NCBI GenBank assembly: GCA_963800505.1
Contig: CAWDBL010000009.1
Coordinates: forward strand, 62,001 to 126,000
DNA length: 64,000 bases
Origin: Fodinibacter sp963800505
Lineage (GTDB): Bacteria; Actinomycetota; Actinomycetes; Actinomycetales; Dermatophilaceae
Direction: 5' to 3'
Below are positions 15,905 to 24,270 of this stretch, piece after piece; positions within the stretch are counted from its first letter, which is position 1, and every line of letters begins with the position of its first letter. Under the pieces are notes generated by a model, which was given only the letters and a program-made list of their open reading frames with translations, did no database searches and had not been told where the DNA came from. The translations under genes were made by a program, and so were the position numbers.

Positions 15905-16525
15905 ATGACCAGCACGCACACCACCCCCCGCGGGCAGCGGATGCCGCGCAGCGAGCGACGCGCCCAGCTGCTCGACGCCGCGCAGGCCGTCTTCGTCCAG
16001 TCCGGCTACCACGCCGCCGCGATGGACGAGATCGCCGACCGGGCGGGGGTCTCGAAGCCGGTGCTCTACCAGCACTTCCCGGGCAAGCTCGACCTCTACC
16101 TCGCGCTGCTCGACAAACACTGCGACACCCTGGAGTCCCTCGTGCGGGCGGCGCTCGAGGTCGGCGGCGACAACGAGGTGCGCGTCGAGCGCACGGTGGC
16201 GGCCTACTTCGAGTTCGTCACCAGCGAGGGCGCGGCCTTCCGGATGGTCTTCGAGAGCGACCTCACCAGCGTGCCGCAGGTGCGCTCGCGGTTGGACGCC
16301 CTCGAGATGAACTGCGCCGAGGCGATCGCCGAGGTCATCGCCGAGGACACCGGGGCCGACGACGAGCGCGCGCTCATGCTCGGCTCGGCGCTCGCCGGCA
16401 TGGCGCAGGTCGCGGCCCGGCACTGGCTGGCGCAGGACGGCGACATGCCCGAGCAGGAGGCTGCCGCGATGATCAGCGCCCTCGCCTGGCGGGGCCTGGG
16501 GTCCTTCCCCAAGCTCGAGGCCTGA
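15905..16525 (+). CDS. TetR/AcrR-family transcriptional regulator
   Basis: A 206-aa one-domain repressor-type regulator. The N-terminal helix-turn-helix spans about residues 15-62 (RRAQLLDAAQAVF, MDEIADRAGVSKPVLYQHF). The C-terminal domain, with an ERALMLGSALAGMAQV segment, would bind a ligand. The ATG follows GAAGGA by 7 bases; an internal ATG at MPRSERR is an alternative. It is divergent from moeZ, with 90 bp between the start codons, and could regulate itself or moeZ. Rv3208 is the positional equivalent in mycobacteria. The ligand is unknown. Confidence 0.85.
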   Translation: MTSTHTTPRGQRMPRSERRAQLLDAAQAVFVQSGYHAAAMDEIADRAGVSKPVLYQHFPGKLDLYLALLDKHCDTLESLVRAALEVGGDNEVRVERTVAAYFEFVTSEGAAFRMVFESDLTSVPQVRSRLDALEMNCAEAIAEVIAEDTGADDERALMLGSALAGMAQVAARHWLAQDGDMPEQEAAAMISALAWRGLGSFPKLEA

Positions 16526-16649
16526 CCCCGCCGCGACCACCGCGTGTTCGCTGGTGGCGGATGCCGGAATGCCGCCACCCGAGCGCGGGTTAGCCTGAGC
16601 CAGACACACGCGGCCGGTCCGCGTCCCCATCATTGAAAGGTGTGCACCC

Positions 16650-16871
16650 GTGGAGGTCACCATCGGCGTCCAGAACGTCGCCCGCGAGCTGACGGTCGAG
16701 ACCGACTCCCCCACCTCTGAGGTCACCGCGGCCGTCGAGGCCGCGCTCACCGGCGGGAGCGTGCTGCGCCTCACCGACAACCGCGGCCGCTCCATCTTCG
16801 TGCCGGCCGGCGTCATCGGCTGGGTCCAGGTCGGCGACTCCGAGAAGGGCCGGGTCGGCTTCACCCCCTGA
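16650..16871 (+). CDS. DUF3107 family small protein
   Basis: A 73-aa protein beginning with GTG (MEVTIGVQN), with AAAGG about 9 bases upstream. The sequence VQNVARELTVETDS and GRSIFVPAGVIGWVQVG match the actinobacterial DUF3107 family (mycobacterial TB9.4/Rv3208A). The biochemical function is unknown. It is predicted to be cytoplasmic and all-beta, with no signal peptide or membrane segment. It follows the TetR gene by 124 bp, as in mycobacteria. Confidence 0.8.
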   Translation: MEVTIGVQNVARELTVETDSPTSEVTAAVEAALTGGSVLRLTDNRGRSIFVPAGVIGWVQVGDSEKGRVGFTP

Positions 16872-17008
16872 CCTTCGACGTCCCGCACCGGTCGCTCCGG
16901 GCACCGTTACAGTTCTTGCCGCCCCGGGTCGGCCCGGGAGCCACGCGTGGTCCCCCCGCCCGCGTGCGGAGTGTCAGTCGGGCCACCTGGCCCGGATCGG
17001 AGTTGGCA

Positions 17009-17317
17009 ATGACCGAGTTGCTTCCCATGGCTGCCTCGTGTGCGCCCTCGGGTGTCGGTGGCTGGATCGGCACGATCATCTTCGGTGCCGTCATCGGCGC
17101 CCTCGCCCGCCTGGTGCTGCCCGGCAAGCAGAACATGGGCCTGCTCATCACCATCGTCCTCGGCGTGCTGGGCGCCCTGATCGGCTACTGGCTGGCCGCC
17201 CAGATCGGTGTCTGCGCGACCCGCGGCATCGACTGGACCCGCTGGTTGATCTCGATCGCCACGGCCGCACTGCTCGTCGTCATCTACGGCTCGATCACCG
17301 GCCGCAAGCAGGTCTGA
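17009..17317 (+). CDS. GlsB/YeaQ/YmgE-type small membrane protein
   Basis: A 102-aa protein with three hydrophobic segments (about residues 18-35, 43-65 and 82-97) and glycine-rich motifs GWIGTIIFGAVIGALARLVLPGKQ and GVLGALIGYWLA, typical of the transglycosylase-associated/GlsB/YeaQ family. These stress-linked inner-membrane proteins have no known enzymatic role. The ATG was chosen after GGAG; the in-frame extension upstream has no membrane or coding character. The gene is followed at once by a 27-bp-stem palindrome. Confidence 0.8.
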   Translation: MTELLPMAASCAPSGVGGWIGTIIFGAVIGALARLVLPGKQNMGLLITIVLGVLGALIGYWLAAQIGVCATRGIDWTRWLISIATAALLVVIYGSITGRKQV

Positions 17318-17328
17318 GTTACTCACCC

Positions 17329-17405
17329 GCGACTCATTGCGGAAAATCCCCCATCCCAGGTGGCCCTAGGGCCGCCGTGATGGGGGATTTTCCGCAATGA
17401 GTCGC
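17329..17405. repeat. perfect 27-bp-stem intergenic palindrome
   Basis: Arms at 17329-17355 and 17379-17405 are perfectly complementary over 27 bases, starting GCGACTCATTGCGG. The 23-base interior holds a second palindrome, GGCCCTAGGGCC. It lies between the ends of convergent genes, so it could terminate both. Its outer bases match those of the palindrome at 19883-19957. Confidence 0.9.
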
Positions 17406-17417
17406 CAAATGGGCCAG

Positions 17418-18086
17418 TCAGGCGGACAGGCCGAGGAGCGCCATCCGCTTGGTGTGGTTGTCGGTGAGCCGGGTGAACATCTGGCCCACCTCGGCGAGGT
17501 CGACCCCGCCGCCGACGAGCAGGGCCGACATGGCGTCGCGCTCGACGGCCACGGCCTGCGCCTGCGACAGCGCCTCGCCGAGCAGCCGCCGACCCCACAG
17601 GGCCAGCCGTCCGCCGGCGGTGCGGTCGGTCTTGAGGGCGTCGCGCACCACACCGACGACGAAGTCGGACTCCCCGGCGTCGTCGAGCGCACGCGCCATC
17701 ACCTCGCGGGTGCGGTCGTCGACGAAGACCGACATCTCGCGGTAGAAGTCCTTGGCGATGCCGTCGCCGACGAACGCCTTGACCAACCCCTCGAGCCAGC
17801 CCTTGGGCTTGGTGCGCGCGTGGTAGGCGGCGAACGGCACGACGAACGGGGCCATCGCGGCATCCGGGTCGATGTCGTGCGCGCGCATGTGCTCGACGAG
17901 CACGGAGTACTGGACGTACTCGGTGTTGGCCAGGCCCGCCATCGCCGACTTCAGGTGCAGCGTCGGCGCGAGGTCGGAGTCGACGGCCATCCGGATGAAC
18001 GCGGTGAGCTCGCCGTAGGCCAGGACACCCAGCAGGTCGACCACCGCCGCGTGGTAGGCGGGGTCCTCGATCGACGTGTGCTCCAT
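17418..18086 (-). CDS. ferritin-like-fold protein
   Basis: A 222-aa all-helical protein. Helix residues such as AYGELTAFIRMA and NTEYVQYSVLVEHM place Glu and His in the pattern of a ferritin-like four-helix bundle, related to tRNA-hydroxylase-like MiaE-type domains. Whether a di-iron site is complete is unclear from inspection. It corresponds in position and style to mycobacterial Rv3210c. The ATG at MEHTSIED was chosen; a TAGGCT box lies 8 bases upstream. Divergent from the DEAD-box helicase gene. Confidence 0.72.
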   Translation of the reverse strand: MEHTSIEDPAYHAAVVDLLGVLAYGELTAFIRMAVDSDLAPTLHLKSAMAGLANTEYVQYSVLVEHMRAHDIDPDAAMAPFVVPFAAYHARTKPKGWLEGLVKAFVGDGIAKDFYREMSVFVDDRTREVMARALDDAGESDFVVGVVRDALKTDRTAGGRLALWGRRLLGEALSQAQAVAVERDAMSALLVGGGVDLAEVGQMFTRLTDNHTKRMALLGLSA

Positions 18087-18265
18087 GGGTTCGGAGCCTA
18101 ACGGTAGAGTGGGGAGCGTCCCACGGTGCCCGGTCGGCACGACAACCCAAGTTCCTTGACGTGGCGAGCGCCCGGCGTTCTCGGCGCCACCCGCCCCCCG
18201 AAGACCTCCGATCGGCCCACAGCCCCTGTGCCGGCGCGCGTGCGCCTGCCGACCGGAAGAGACCC

Positions 18266-19876
18266 ATGACCGACGTCACCGACGCCCCGACCACCCCTGA
18301 CGACGCGAACGCCGAGGCCGTGCTGGCCGAGACGGTCGCCGAGGTCGTCACCGAGCCCGAGCCCGTCGCCTCGTTCTCCGACTTCCCCATCCACCAGGAC
18401 ATCATCGACGCGCTGGCCGAGCACAAGATCACCAGCCCCTTCCCGATCCAGGCGATGACCCTCCCGGTCGCGCTCGGCGGCCACGACATCATCGGCCAGG
18501 CCAAGACCGGCACCGGCAAGACGCTCGGCTTCGGCATCCCGATCCTGAACCGGGTCACCTCGCCCAAGGACGACGGCTTCGCCACGATGCCGTTCGCCGG
18601 CAAGCCGCAGGCCCTGGCCGTCGCCCCCACCCGTGAGCTCGCCGTGCAGGTCGCCGGCGACCTCGAGCGGGCCGGGAAGAAGCGCGGCGTGCGCGTGCTC
18701 ACCGTCTACGGCGGCCGGGCCTACGAGCCCCAGGTCGAGGCGCTGCAGCGCGGCGTCGAGGTCGTCGTGGGCACCCCCGGGCGGCTCATCGACCTCGCCA
18801 AGCAGGGCCACCTCGACCTCGGTCACGCCCGCATCGTCGTGCTCGACGAGGCCGACGAGATGCTCGACCTGGGCTTCCTGCCCGATGTCGAGCGCCTCCT
18901 GGCACTCACTCCGGCCTCGCGCCAGACCATGCTCTTCTCGGCCACGATGCCGGGCGCGGTCGTCGCGCTGGCCCGCCGCTACATGAGCCAGCCGACGCAC
19001 ATCCGCGCGATGGGTGACGACCAGGAGAACGCCCACACGGTCAAGGCCGTCGAGCAGTTCGTCTACCGTGCCCACGCGATGGACAAGGTCGAGATGCTCG
19101 CGCGCATGCTCCAGGCCCGCGAGCGGGGCCTCACCATCATCTTCAGCCGCACCAAGCGCACCGCGGCCAAGGTTGCCGACGAGCTGGCCGACCGCGGGTT
19201 CGCCGCGGCCGCCATCCACGGCGACCTCGGCCAGGGCGCCCGGGAGCAGGCGCTGCGCGCGTTCCGCAACGGCAAGGTCGACATCCTCGTGGCTACCGAC
19301 GTCGCGGCCCGCGGCATCGACGTCGAGCACGTCACCCACGTGATCAACTACCAGTGCCCCGAGGACGAGAAGACCTACCTGCACCGCATCGGCCGCACCG
19401 CCCGGGCCGGCAACACCGGCATCGCCGTCACCTTCGTCGACTGGGACGACCTGCACCGCTGGGCGATGATCAACAAGGTGCTCGACCTCGGCATGCCCGA
19501 GCCGCAGGAGACCTACTCCTCCTCGCCGCACCTGTATGCCGACCTCGACATCCCCGAGGGCAGCAAGGGCCGCCTCCCCCGCGCCCAGCAGACCCGCGAG
19601 GGCCTGGGCGCCGAGGTGCTCGAGGACCTCGGCGAGACCGGCAAGGGTGCCGGCCGTCGCGGCTCGGGCGGCAGTGACCGCGGCGACCGTGGCGGGCGTG
19701 GCGGGCGCTCCGGCGACAGCCGCGGCGGACGTGGTGGCGATTCCCGCGACTCCTCGCGCCCGGCATCCCGCGACGGCGACGCACCCGCCGACGGTGGTGC
19801 CGACCGTCCCAAGCGCAACCGCAACCGGCGGCGCACCCGCGGCGGCAGCACCTCGGGCGACACCGCCGCCAGCTGA
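18266..19876 (+). CDS. rhlE: DEAD-box RNA helicase (RhlE type)
   Basis: A 536-aa superfamily 2 RNA helicase. Motifs in order: Q-motif region ITSPFPIQAM, Walker A AKTGTGKT, PTRELAVQ, TPGR, DEAD, SAT, and HRIGRTARAG. The C-terminal tail is an RGG-like, Gly/Arg/Asp-rich disordered segment (GDRGGRGGRSGDSRGGRGG) ending in a basic KRNRNRRRTRGG, which would bind RNA. Likely roles are ribosome assembly and mRNA turnover. The ATG follows GGAAGAGA. A 179-bp region separates it from the divergent ferritin-like gene and may hold a long 5' leader. In mycobacteria the equivalent is Rv3211. Confidence 0.9.
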   Translation: MTDVTDAPTTPDDANAEAVLAETVAEVVTEPEPVASFSDFPIHQDIIDALAEHKITSPFPIQAMTLPVALGGHDIIGQAKTGTGKTLGFGIPILNRVTSPKDDGFATMPFAGKPQALAVAPTRELAVQVAGDLERAGKKRGVRVLTVYGGRAYEPQVEALQRGVEVVVGTPGRLIDLAKQGHLDLGHARIVVLDEADEMLDLGFLPDVERLLALTPASRQTMLFSATMPGAVVALARRYMSQPTHIRAMGDDQENAHTVKAVEQFVYRAHAMDKVEMLARMLQARERGLTIIFSRTKRTAAKVADELADRGFAAAAIHGDLGQGAREQALRAFRNGKVDILVATDVAARGIDVEHVTHVINYQCPEDEKTYLHRIGRTARAGNTGIAVTFVDWDDLHRWAMINKVLDLGMPEPQETYSSSPHLYADLDIPEGSKGRLPRAQQTREGLGAEVLEDLGETGKGAGRRGSGGSDRGDRGGRGGRSGDSRGGRGGDSRDSSRPASRDGDAPADGGADRPKRNRNRRRTRGGSTSGDTAAS

Positions 19877-19882
19877 CCCCCG

Positions 19883-19957
19883 CGACTCATTGCGAATCTC
19901 CCACCATCAGCGGGCCCGTCACGGGCCGCGCGAGGGTGGGAGATTCGCAATAAGTCG
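19883..19957. repeat. 23-bp-stem intergenic palindrome
   Basis: Arms 19883-19905 and 19935-19957 are complementary with one G-T pair. The outer bases are CGACTCATTGCG, identical to the palindrome at 17329-17405. An inner hairpin (CGGGCCCG/CGGGCC) fills the loop. It directly follows the rhlE stop and precedes the convergent dehydrogenase. Confidence 0.85.
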
Positions 19958-19964
19958 GGCCTGT

Positions 19965-20022
19965 CGGGTCAGCTGGGTCTGGCGGGTCAGCTGGGTCTGG
20001 CGGGTCAGCTGGGTCTGGCGGG
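19965..20022. repeat. 18-bp tandem repeats at the dehydrogenase 3' end
   Basis: Three exact 18-bp copies of cgggtcagctgggtctgg start at 19965, 19983 and 20001; a diverged fourth runs into the dehydrogenase stop codon. They lie immediately after the palindrome. Confidence 0.8.
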
Positions 20023-21072
20023 TCAGCCGGTCAGGGTGCTGGTGTCGATGACCGCGCGGTAGCGCACGTCTCCGTCGACGACCCGGTCCCACACGGCATC
20101 CACGTCGGCAGCGTCGACGACCTCGATGGTGGCGGCGATGCCGTGCTCGGCGCAGAAGTCGAGCATCTCCTGGGTCTGCGCGATGCCGCCGATCTGCGAG
20201 CCGGCGACCGCCTTGTTGCCACCGATGAGCGAGCCCGGCGGGATCTCGTAGGGGGCCGGCGGCAGGCCGACGTTCACCACGACGCCGGCCGGCTTCAGCA
20301 GCCGCACGTAGTCGGCGATCGGGATGTCGGCGCTGACCGTGTTGAGCACGATGTCGAAGCTGCCGCGGGCCGCCTTCATCGCCTCGGGGTCGGACGACGC
20401 GATGTGCCGGGTCGCACCGAGCGCCTCGGCATCGTCGGCCTTGGCCATCGAGCGGGAGATGGTGGTGACGGAAGCGCCCATGGCGGCCGCGATCTTCACG
20501 CCCATGTGGCCCAGGCCGCCGACGCCGACGACGGCCACCGAGCGACCGGTGCCGGCGCCCCAGCGGCGCAGCGGGGAGTAGGTGGTGATGCCGGCGCAGA
20601 GCAGCGGCGCGGCGACGTCGAGGTCCATCGAGTCGGGGATGCGCAACACGAAGCGCTCGCTGACGACGACCTCCTTGGCGTAGCCGCCCATGGTCCACTC
20701 GCCGTCATAGCCCTGGGCGTTGTAGGTGCCGACGGAGGGCTTGGTGCAGAACATCTCCATGCCGTCCTTGCACGGCTCGCACACGCCGCACGAGTCGACG
20801 AGGCAGCCGACGCCGACCCGGTCGCCGACGGCGTGGCGGGTGACCTCGTCGCCCACGGCGACGACGGTGCCGGCGATCTCGTGCCCCACGGTCAGCGGGA
20901 AGTGGGCCGGTCCCCACTCCTCGCGCACGGTGTGGATGTCGGAGTGGCAGATGCCGGCGAACGCGATCTCGATGCGGATGTCGTCGGGGCGCAGGTCGCG
21001 ACGCTCGATGCTGCCCTGGCGGAAGCCGGAGGTCGCCGAGTCGGCGATGAGTGCTGGTGTGGTGGTTGGCAT
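20023..21072 (-). CDS. zinc-dependent NAD(P) alcohol dehydrogenase
   Basis: A 349-aa medium-chain dehydrogenase. Catalytic zinc ligands lie in ICHSD and VGHE; the structural-zinc loop is CGVCEPCKDGMEMFC; the Rossmann motif is VGVGGLGHMGV. The YNAQGYDGEWTMGGYAKE segment is typical of the cinnamyl-alcohol-dehydrogenase/YahK/AdhC branch, which reduces aldehydes with NADPH. The physiological substrate is unknown. A TACAGT box 6 bases before ATG fixes the start and gives it its own promoter although parA lies just upstream. Confidence 0.88.
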   Translation of the reverse strand: MPTTTPALIADSATSGFRQGSIERRDLRPDDIRIEIAFAGICHSDIHTVREEWGPAHFPLTVGHEIAGTVVAVGDEVTRHAVGDRVGVGCLVDSCGVCEPCKDGMEMFCTKPSVGTYNAQGYDGEWTMGGYAKEVVVSERFVLRIPDSMDLDVAAPLLCAGITTYSPLRRWGAGTGRSVAVVGVGGLGHMGVKIAAAMGASVTTISRSMAKADDAEALGATRHIASSDPEAMKAARGSFDIVLNTVSADIPIADYVRLLKPAGVVVNVGLPPAPYEIPPGSLIGGNKAVAGSQIGGIAQTQEMLDFCAEHGIAATIEVVDAADVDAVWDRVVDGDVRYRAVIDTSTLTG

Positions 21073-21078
21073 CGGAAC

Positions 21079-21084
21079 ACTGTA
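21079..21084 (-). promoter_or_regulatory. leaderless -10 box for the alcohol dehydrogenase
   Basis: Minus strand TACAGT, 6 bases (gttccg), ATG. It sits in the 64-bp gap after the ParA-like gene, so the dehydrogenase need not be read from the upstream transcript. Confidence 0.55.
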
Positions 21085-21136
21085 GGACCGTCCCGCCCTG
21101 CGGTTCGACTTCCTGGACGAGCCGCTGCGGGGCGGT

Positions 21137-21928
21137 TCAGAGCCCGTTCAGGATGCCGGCCGCCACCTCGCGGTAGGCCGCGGCGCCCTTGGACGTGCGG
21201 GCCGTGGACAGGATGGAGCGCCCCACCGCGGGAGCCTCCGCGAAGCGCACCGTCTTGGGGATGGGCGGCATCAGCACCGGGAGGTCGTAGCGGCTGCCGA
21301 CGTCCTCGAGCACCTCGCGCGCGTGCAGGCTCCGACCGTCGTAGAGGGTCGGGAGGATGCCGATGACGCGCAGCTTCTTGTTGAGGATCTTCTTCACGTC
21401 GCGCACGGTGTCGAGCAGCTGCCCGACCCCGCGGTGGCTGAGCATCTCGCAGGGCATCGGGATGATCAGGCCGTGCGCGGCGGTGAGGGCGTTGAGGGTG
21501 AGCACCCCGAGGCTGGGTGAGCAGTCGAGCAGGATGATGTCGTAGTCGCGCTTGACGTCGTCGAGGGCGCCCTGCAGCACGTACTCGCGGGCCGGGCGCG
21601 AGAGCAGCACCGCCTCGGCGCCGGCGAGGTCGATGGTGCTGGGCACCAGGTCGATGCCCTCCTCGCAGGAGACGATGACGTCCTTGACCGGCGTGCCGCC
21701 GACCATGACGTCGTGCACCGAGGACTCCACCGCATCGGGGTCGACGCCGAGGCTGAAGGTGAGGCAGGCCTGCGGGTCGAGGTCGACGAGGAGCACCCGG
21801 CGGCCCTGCTCGGCGAACGCGGCTCCCAGCGAGGCGACCGAGGTCGTCTTGGCGACCCCGCCCTTCTGGTTGGCGAGGGCGAGGATCGTGGCCTTGTGCT
21901 TCGTCTGCTTCGGCTGCTTCGGCGCCAT
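21137..21928 (-). CDS. ParA/Soj-family ATPase
   Basis: A 263-aa ATPase with the deviant Walker A motif KGGVAKTTS, the LLVDLDPQA switch and the YDIILLDCSPSLG Walker B region of ParA/MinD proteins. The start ATG follows GGAAGG. No ParB gene or parS-like repeat lies near it, so it is probably the stand-alone Soj-like paralog seen in actinobacteria (mycobacterial Rv3213c in the same neighbourhood) and not the chromosome-partition ParA. Its cargo is unknown. Confidence 0.85.
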   Translation of the reverse strand: MAPKQPKQTKHKATILALANQKGGVAKTTSVASLGAAFAEQGRRVLLVDLDPQACLTFSLGVDPDAVESSVHDVMVGGTPVKDVIVSCEEGIDLVPSTIDLAGAEAVLLSRPAREYVLQGALDDVKRDYDIILLDCSPSLGVLTLNALTAAHGLIIPMPCEMLSHRGVGQLLDTVRDVKKILNKKLRVIGILPTLYDGRSLHAREVLEDVGSRYDLPVLMPPIPKTVRFAEAPAVGRSILSTARTSKGAAAYREVAAGILNGL

Positions 21929-21970
21929 CGGGGGCCTTCCATGGGGTCCGCGGGAGTGGCCCTGATTCTG

Positions 21971-22885
21971 TCACCCGAGGTGGGAGCCGACCTCGCCGGT
22001 CAGGAGGAACCGGCGGAACGACTCCGCCGACGGCAGCAGCGGCCGCCCGGTGACCCACGCGACGCCGACCTCGCGCTGCGCGTGCGCGTCGGTGAGCGGG
22101 AGCAACCGGGTGCGCGCGAAGGTGGTCGGTGCCGGCAGGCCCTGGGCCGGCACGACCGCCACGCCGAGCCCGGCGGCGACGAGGCCGCGCACGGTGGGCA
22201 GGTCGTCGGCCTCGAGGTCGATGGTGGGCGCGAAGCCGGCCGCCTCGCAGAGGGCGAGGGTCTGCGACCGCATCCCCGAGGGCGCCCGACGCACGACGAA
22301 CGGCTCGTCGGCCACCTCGGACAGGGCCACCGCGTCGCGCTCGGCCAGGCGATGGGTCAGCGGAACCGCGAGCACCAGCGGTTCGACCAGGACGCGCCGC
22401 CACTCGACCCCGGTCTCGGTGATCCGGTGGGTGGTGAGCTCCAGGTCGGCACGCCGGGTCGCGAGCTGCTGGGACACCTGTCCGGTGTCACCCACCGCGG
22501 TGCGCTGCAGCACGGCCCGCACCCGCGGGTGGTCGCGCCGGAAGGACCGGATCAGGCCGGGCACCAGCCACGACCCCAGGCTGAGCGGGAAGGCCAGCGC
22601 CACCACGCCGCCCTCGGGGTCGACGAGCTCGTCGACCGCAGCCAGGCCGTTGTCGAGGTCGTTGACGAGGTGGTCGACGTGCCGCTTGAAGGCCGTGCCG
22701 GCATGCGTCATCCGCAGCACCCGGCCGGAGCGGCGCAGCAGTGGGGTGCCGACGTCGCGCTCGAGGCGGGCCAGGGCCCGGGAGACCCCGGGCTGGCTCA
22801 CCCCGTAGATCTCGCTGACCTCGGTGACGGTGTAGCCGTCGGCGACGAGCTGGAACCAGCGCAGCGAGTCAGTGTCCACATCCAT
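21971..22885 (-). CDS. LysR-family transcriptional regulator
   Basis: A 304-aa regulator. The N-terminal winged HTH (YTVTEVSEIYGVSQPGVSRALARLE) is followed by a periplasmic-binding-protein-like effector domain. Arrangement is divergent from a 75-aa gene, with 71 bp between starts; that gap contains GTGCAT-N7-ATGTTC, a loose LysR-type T-N11-A site. The usual LysR logic would make the 75-aa gene or the regulator itself the target. The effector is not predictable. Confidence 0.85.
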   Translation of the reverse strand: MDVDTDSLRWFQLVADGYTVTEVSEIYGVSQPGVSRALARLERDVGTPLLRRSGRVLRMTHAGTAFKRHVDHLVNDLDNGLAAVDELVDPEGGVVALAFPLSLGSWLVPGLIRSFRRDHPRVRAVLQRTAVGDTGQVSQQLATRRADLELTTHRITETGVEWRRVLVEPLVLAVPLTHRLAERDAVALSEVADEPFVVRRAPSGMRSQTLALCEAAGFAPTIDLEADDLPTVRGLVAAGLGVAVVPAQGLPAPTTFARTRLLPLTDAHAQREVGVAWVTGRPLLPSAESFRRFLLTGEVGSHLG

Positions 22886-22956
22886 GACGATAGTGCATGT
22901 CAGTTATGTTCGGATTCCATTGGACGCATGGACGGCACCCGGCGCATGCTGGATGC

Positions 22957-23184
22957 ATGACCACCTCAACCCTGTGGACCACCGTCAAGGACGAGCTCCG
23001 CGAGCGCCGCGAGAACCGCGAGGCCCTCAACCGGTTGCGTGCCGACCTCGACCACTACCGCACCCCCGCCGACATCGACGACCTGCTCGCCACGGTCGAG
23101 GGCGAGGACACCCCCGAGGCCGAGCTGATCCGCGGCATCCTCAGCGAGAACTCCCGCGCCTACTACTCACGCCGCAGCGCCTGA
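22957..23184 (+). CDS. 75-aa charged protein divergent from LysR
   Basis: A small, highly charged protein (LWTTVKDELRERRENREALNR...) predicted to be helical throughout and ending YYSRRSA. No signal peptide or membrane segment. The ATG is preceded by CATGCT at 6 bases, a weak leaderless-type box. The composition is typical of small actinobacterial proteins of unknown function. Because it is divergent from a LysR regulator it may be its target. Confidence 0.65.
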   Translation: MTTSTLWTTVKDELRERRENREALNRLRADLDHYRTPADIDDLLATVEGEDTPEAELIRGILSENSRAYYSRRSA

Positions 23185-23203
23185 GCCCAGCATCGCCGCG
23201 GCC

Positions 23204-23764
23204 TCAGCGCCGCACGGCAGGAGCGCAGAGCCGGTAGAGCACGTGCGGCCGCAACGGGTGCCCCGGCGGGACGGCCGGGTGCTCGAAGTCGTCACCCGGG
23301 TCTCGCGTCATGCCGAGCCGCTCCATCACCGCCCGCGAGGGCGTGTTGGGCACCGACGTCATCGACACCACCTCGCCCAGCCCCACCTCGCCGAACCCCA
23401 CGCGCAGCGCCTCGCGCGCCGCCTCGGTGGCGAAGCCCCGGCCCCACGCCGAGGCAGCCAGCCGCCAGCCCACCTCCACGCAGGGGGTGAACGGCAGGTC
23501 GTACGACGGCACGGCGAGCCCGGTGAAGCCGATGAGCTCCCTGGTGTCGCGCCGCTCGAGCGCCCACAGCCCCCAGCCCTGCGACTCCAGGGCCGCCTCC
23601 ATCCGGTCGAGCATGGCGTCGGACTGCTCGCGGGTCATGGTGAGGTGGAAGTAGCGCATGACCTCCGGGTCGGCGTTCATCGCGGCGAACGCGTCGCGGT
23701 CGTCGTCACGCCAGCCCCGCAGGACCAGCCGCTCGGTGCGCCGGGCCTCGACCACGGCACTCAC
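23204..23764 (-). CDS. GNAT-family N-acetyltransferase
   Basis: A 186-aa RimJ/RimL-type acetyltransferase. It begins ARRTERLVLRGWRDDDRDAF, has the WGRGFATEAAREAL acetyl-CoA pyrophosphate loop, and ends with the SVPNTPSRAVMERLGM motif of ribosomal-protein and general N-acetyltransferases. The GTG start overlaps the stop of the VOC gene (GTGA), so the two are translationally coupled. The substrate is unknown; a protein N-terminus or small amine is possible. Confidence 0.85.
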   Translation of the reverse strand: MSAVVEARRTERLVLRGWRDDDRDAFAAMNADPEVMRYFHLTMTREQSDAMLDRMEAALESQGWGLWALERRDTRELIGFTGLAVPSYDLPFTPCVEVGWRLAASAWGRGFATEAAREALRVGFGEVGLGEVVSMTSVPNTPSRAVMERLGMTRDPGDDFEHPAVPPGHPLRPHVLYRLCAPAVRR

Positions 23765-24201
23765 GGGCGGGCGTCCACGTCGGTGTCGGGCACCACCCGC
23801 ACACCGATCGGCCCCGGGTTCCAGGCGACCTCCCACCAGAACCCGTCCGGGTCGGCGAAGTAGCCGGTGAACCCGCCCCACTCCCGCTCGACCGGACCGG
23901 TGACGGTCGCACCCGCCGCCGTGGCGAGGGCGAGCACGTCGCGAACCTCTGCCGGCGTTGCCACGTTGTGCGACAACGTCATCGGCACCACGCCGGAGCC
24001 TTCGAGGGCAGCGCGCCCGAGCTCCGCCTCGAACGCAGCGCGGTCCCACAACGACAGCACCAGCCGCTCGCCGGCCTCGAACATCAGCACCTCCCCCGGC
24101 ACGTCGAGCTCGGGCGACCAGCCCAGCCCGTCGACGTAGAACGACCGGGTCCGGTCGACATCACGCACGGCCAGGGTCACGAACGAGATCCGCTGCTCCA
24201 T
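23761..24201 (-). CDS. VOC (glyoxalase/bleomycin-resistance-fold) protein
   Basis: A 146-aa protein of the vicinal-oxygen-chelate superfamily: ISFVTLAVRDVDRTRSFYVDGLGW at the N-terminus and a C-terminal GYFADPDGFWWEVAWNPG repeat half. Such proteins bind a metal between two beta-alpha-beta-beta-beta modules and act as isomerases, dioxygenases or drug-sequestering proteins. The reaction cannot be told from sequence. First gene of a two-gene operon with the acetyltransferase. Confidence 0.82.
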   Translation of the reverse strand: MEQRISFVTLAVRDVDRTRSFYVDGLGWSPELDVPGEVLMFEAGERLVLSLWDRAAFEAELGRAALEGSGVVPMTLSHNVATPAEVRDVLALATAAGATVTGPVEREWGGFTGYFADPDGFWWEVAWNPGPIGVRVVPDTDVDARP

Positions 24202-24270
24202 GCCGGTCGAGCCTGCCAGAGGGCTCGGACACGCGGCTGGTTCGTGCCGGAGCAGTGCAGCGGATGCCGG

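Noticed and set aside
15815..16888. Upstream extension of the moeZ frame to 760 aa
   Set aside because: It runs antisense through the TetR and DUF3107 genes and has no domain; a promoter box precedes the ATG at 15814.
21137..21928. ParA-like gene as a plasmid or chromosome partition locus
   Set aside because: No parB or parS-like repeat nearby, and the surrounding genes are a conserved chromosomal block.
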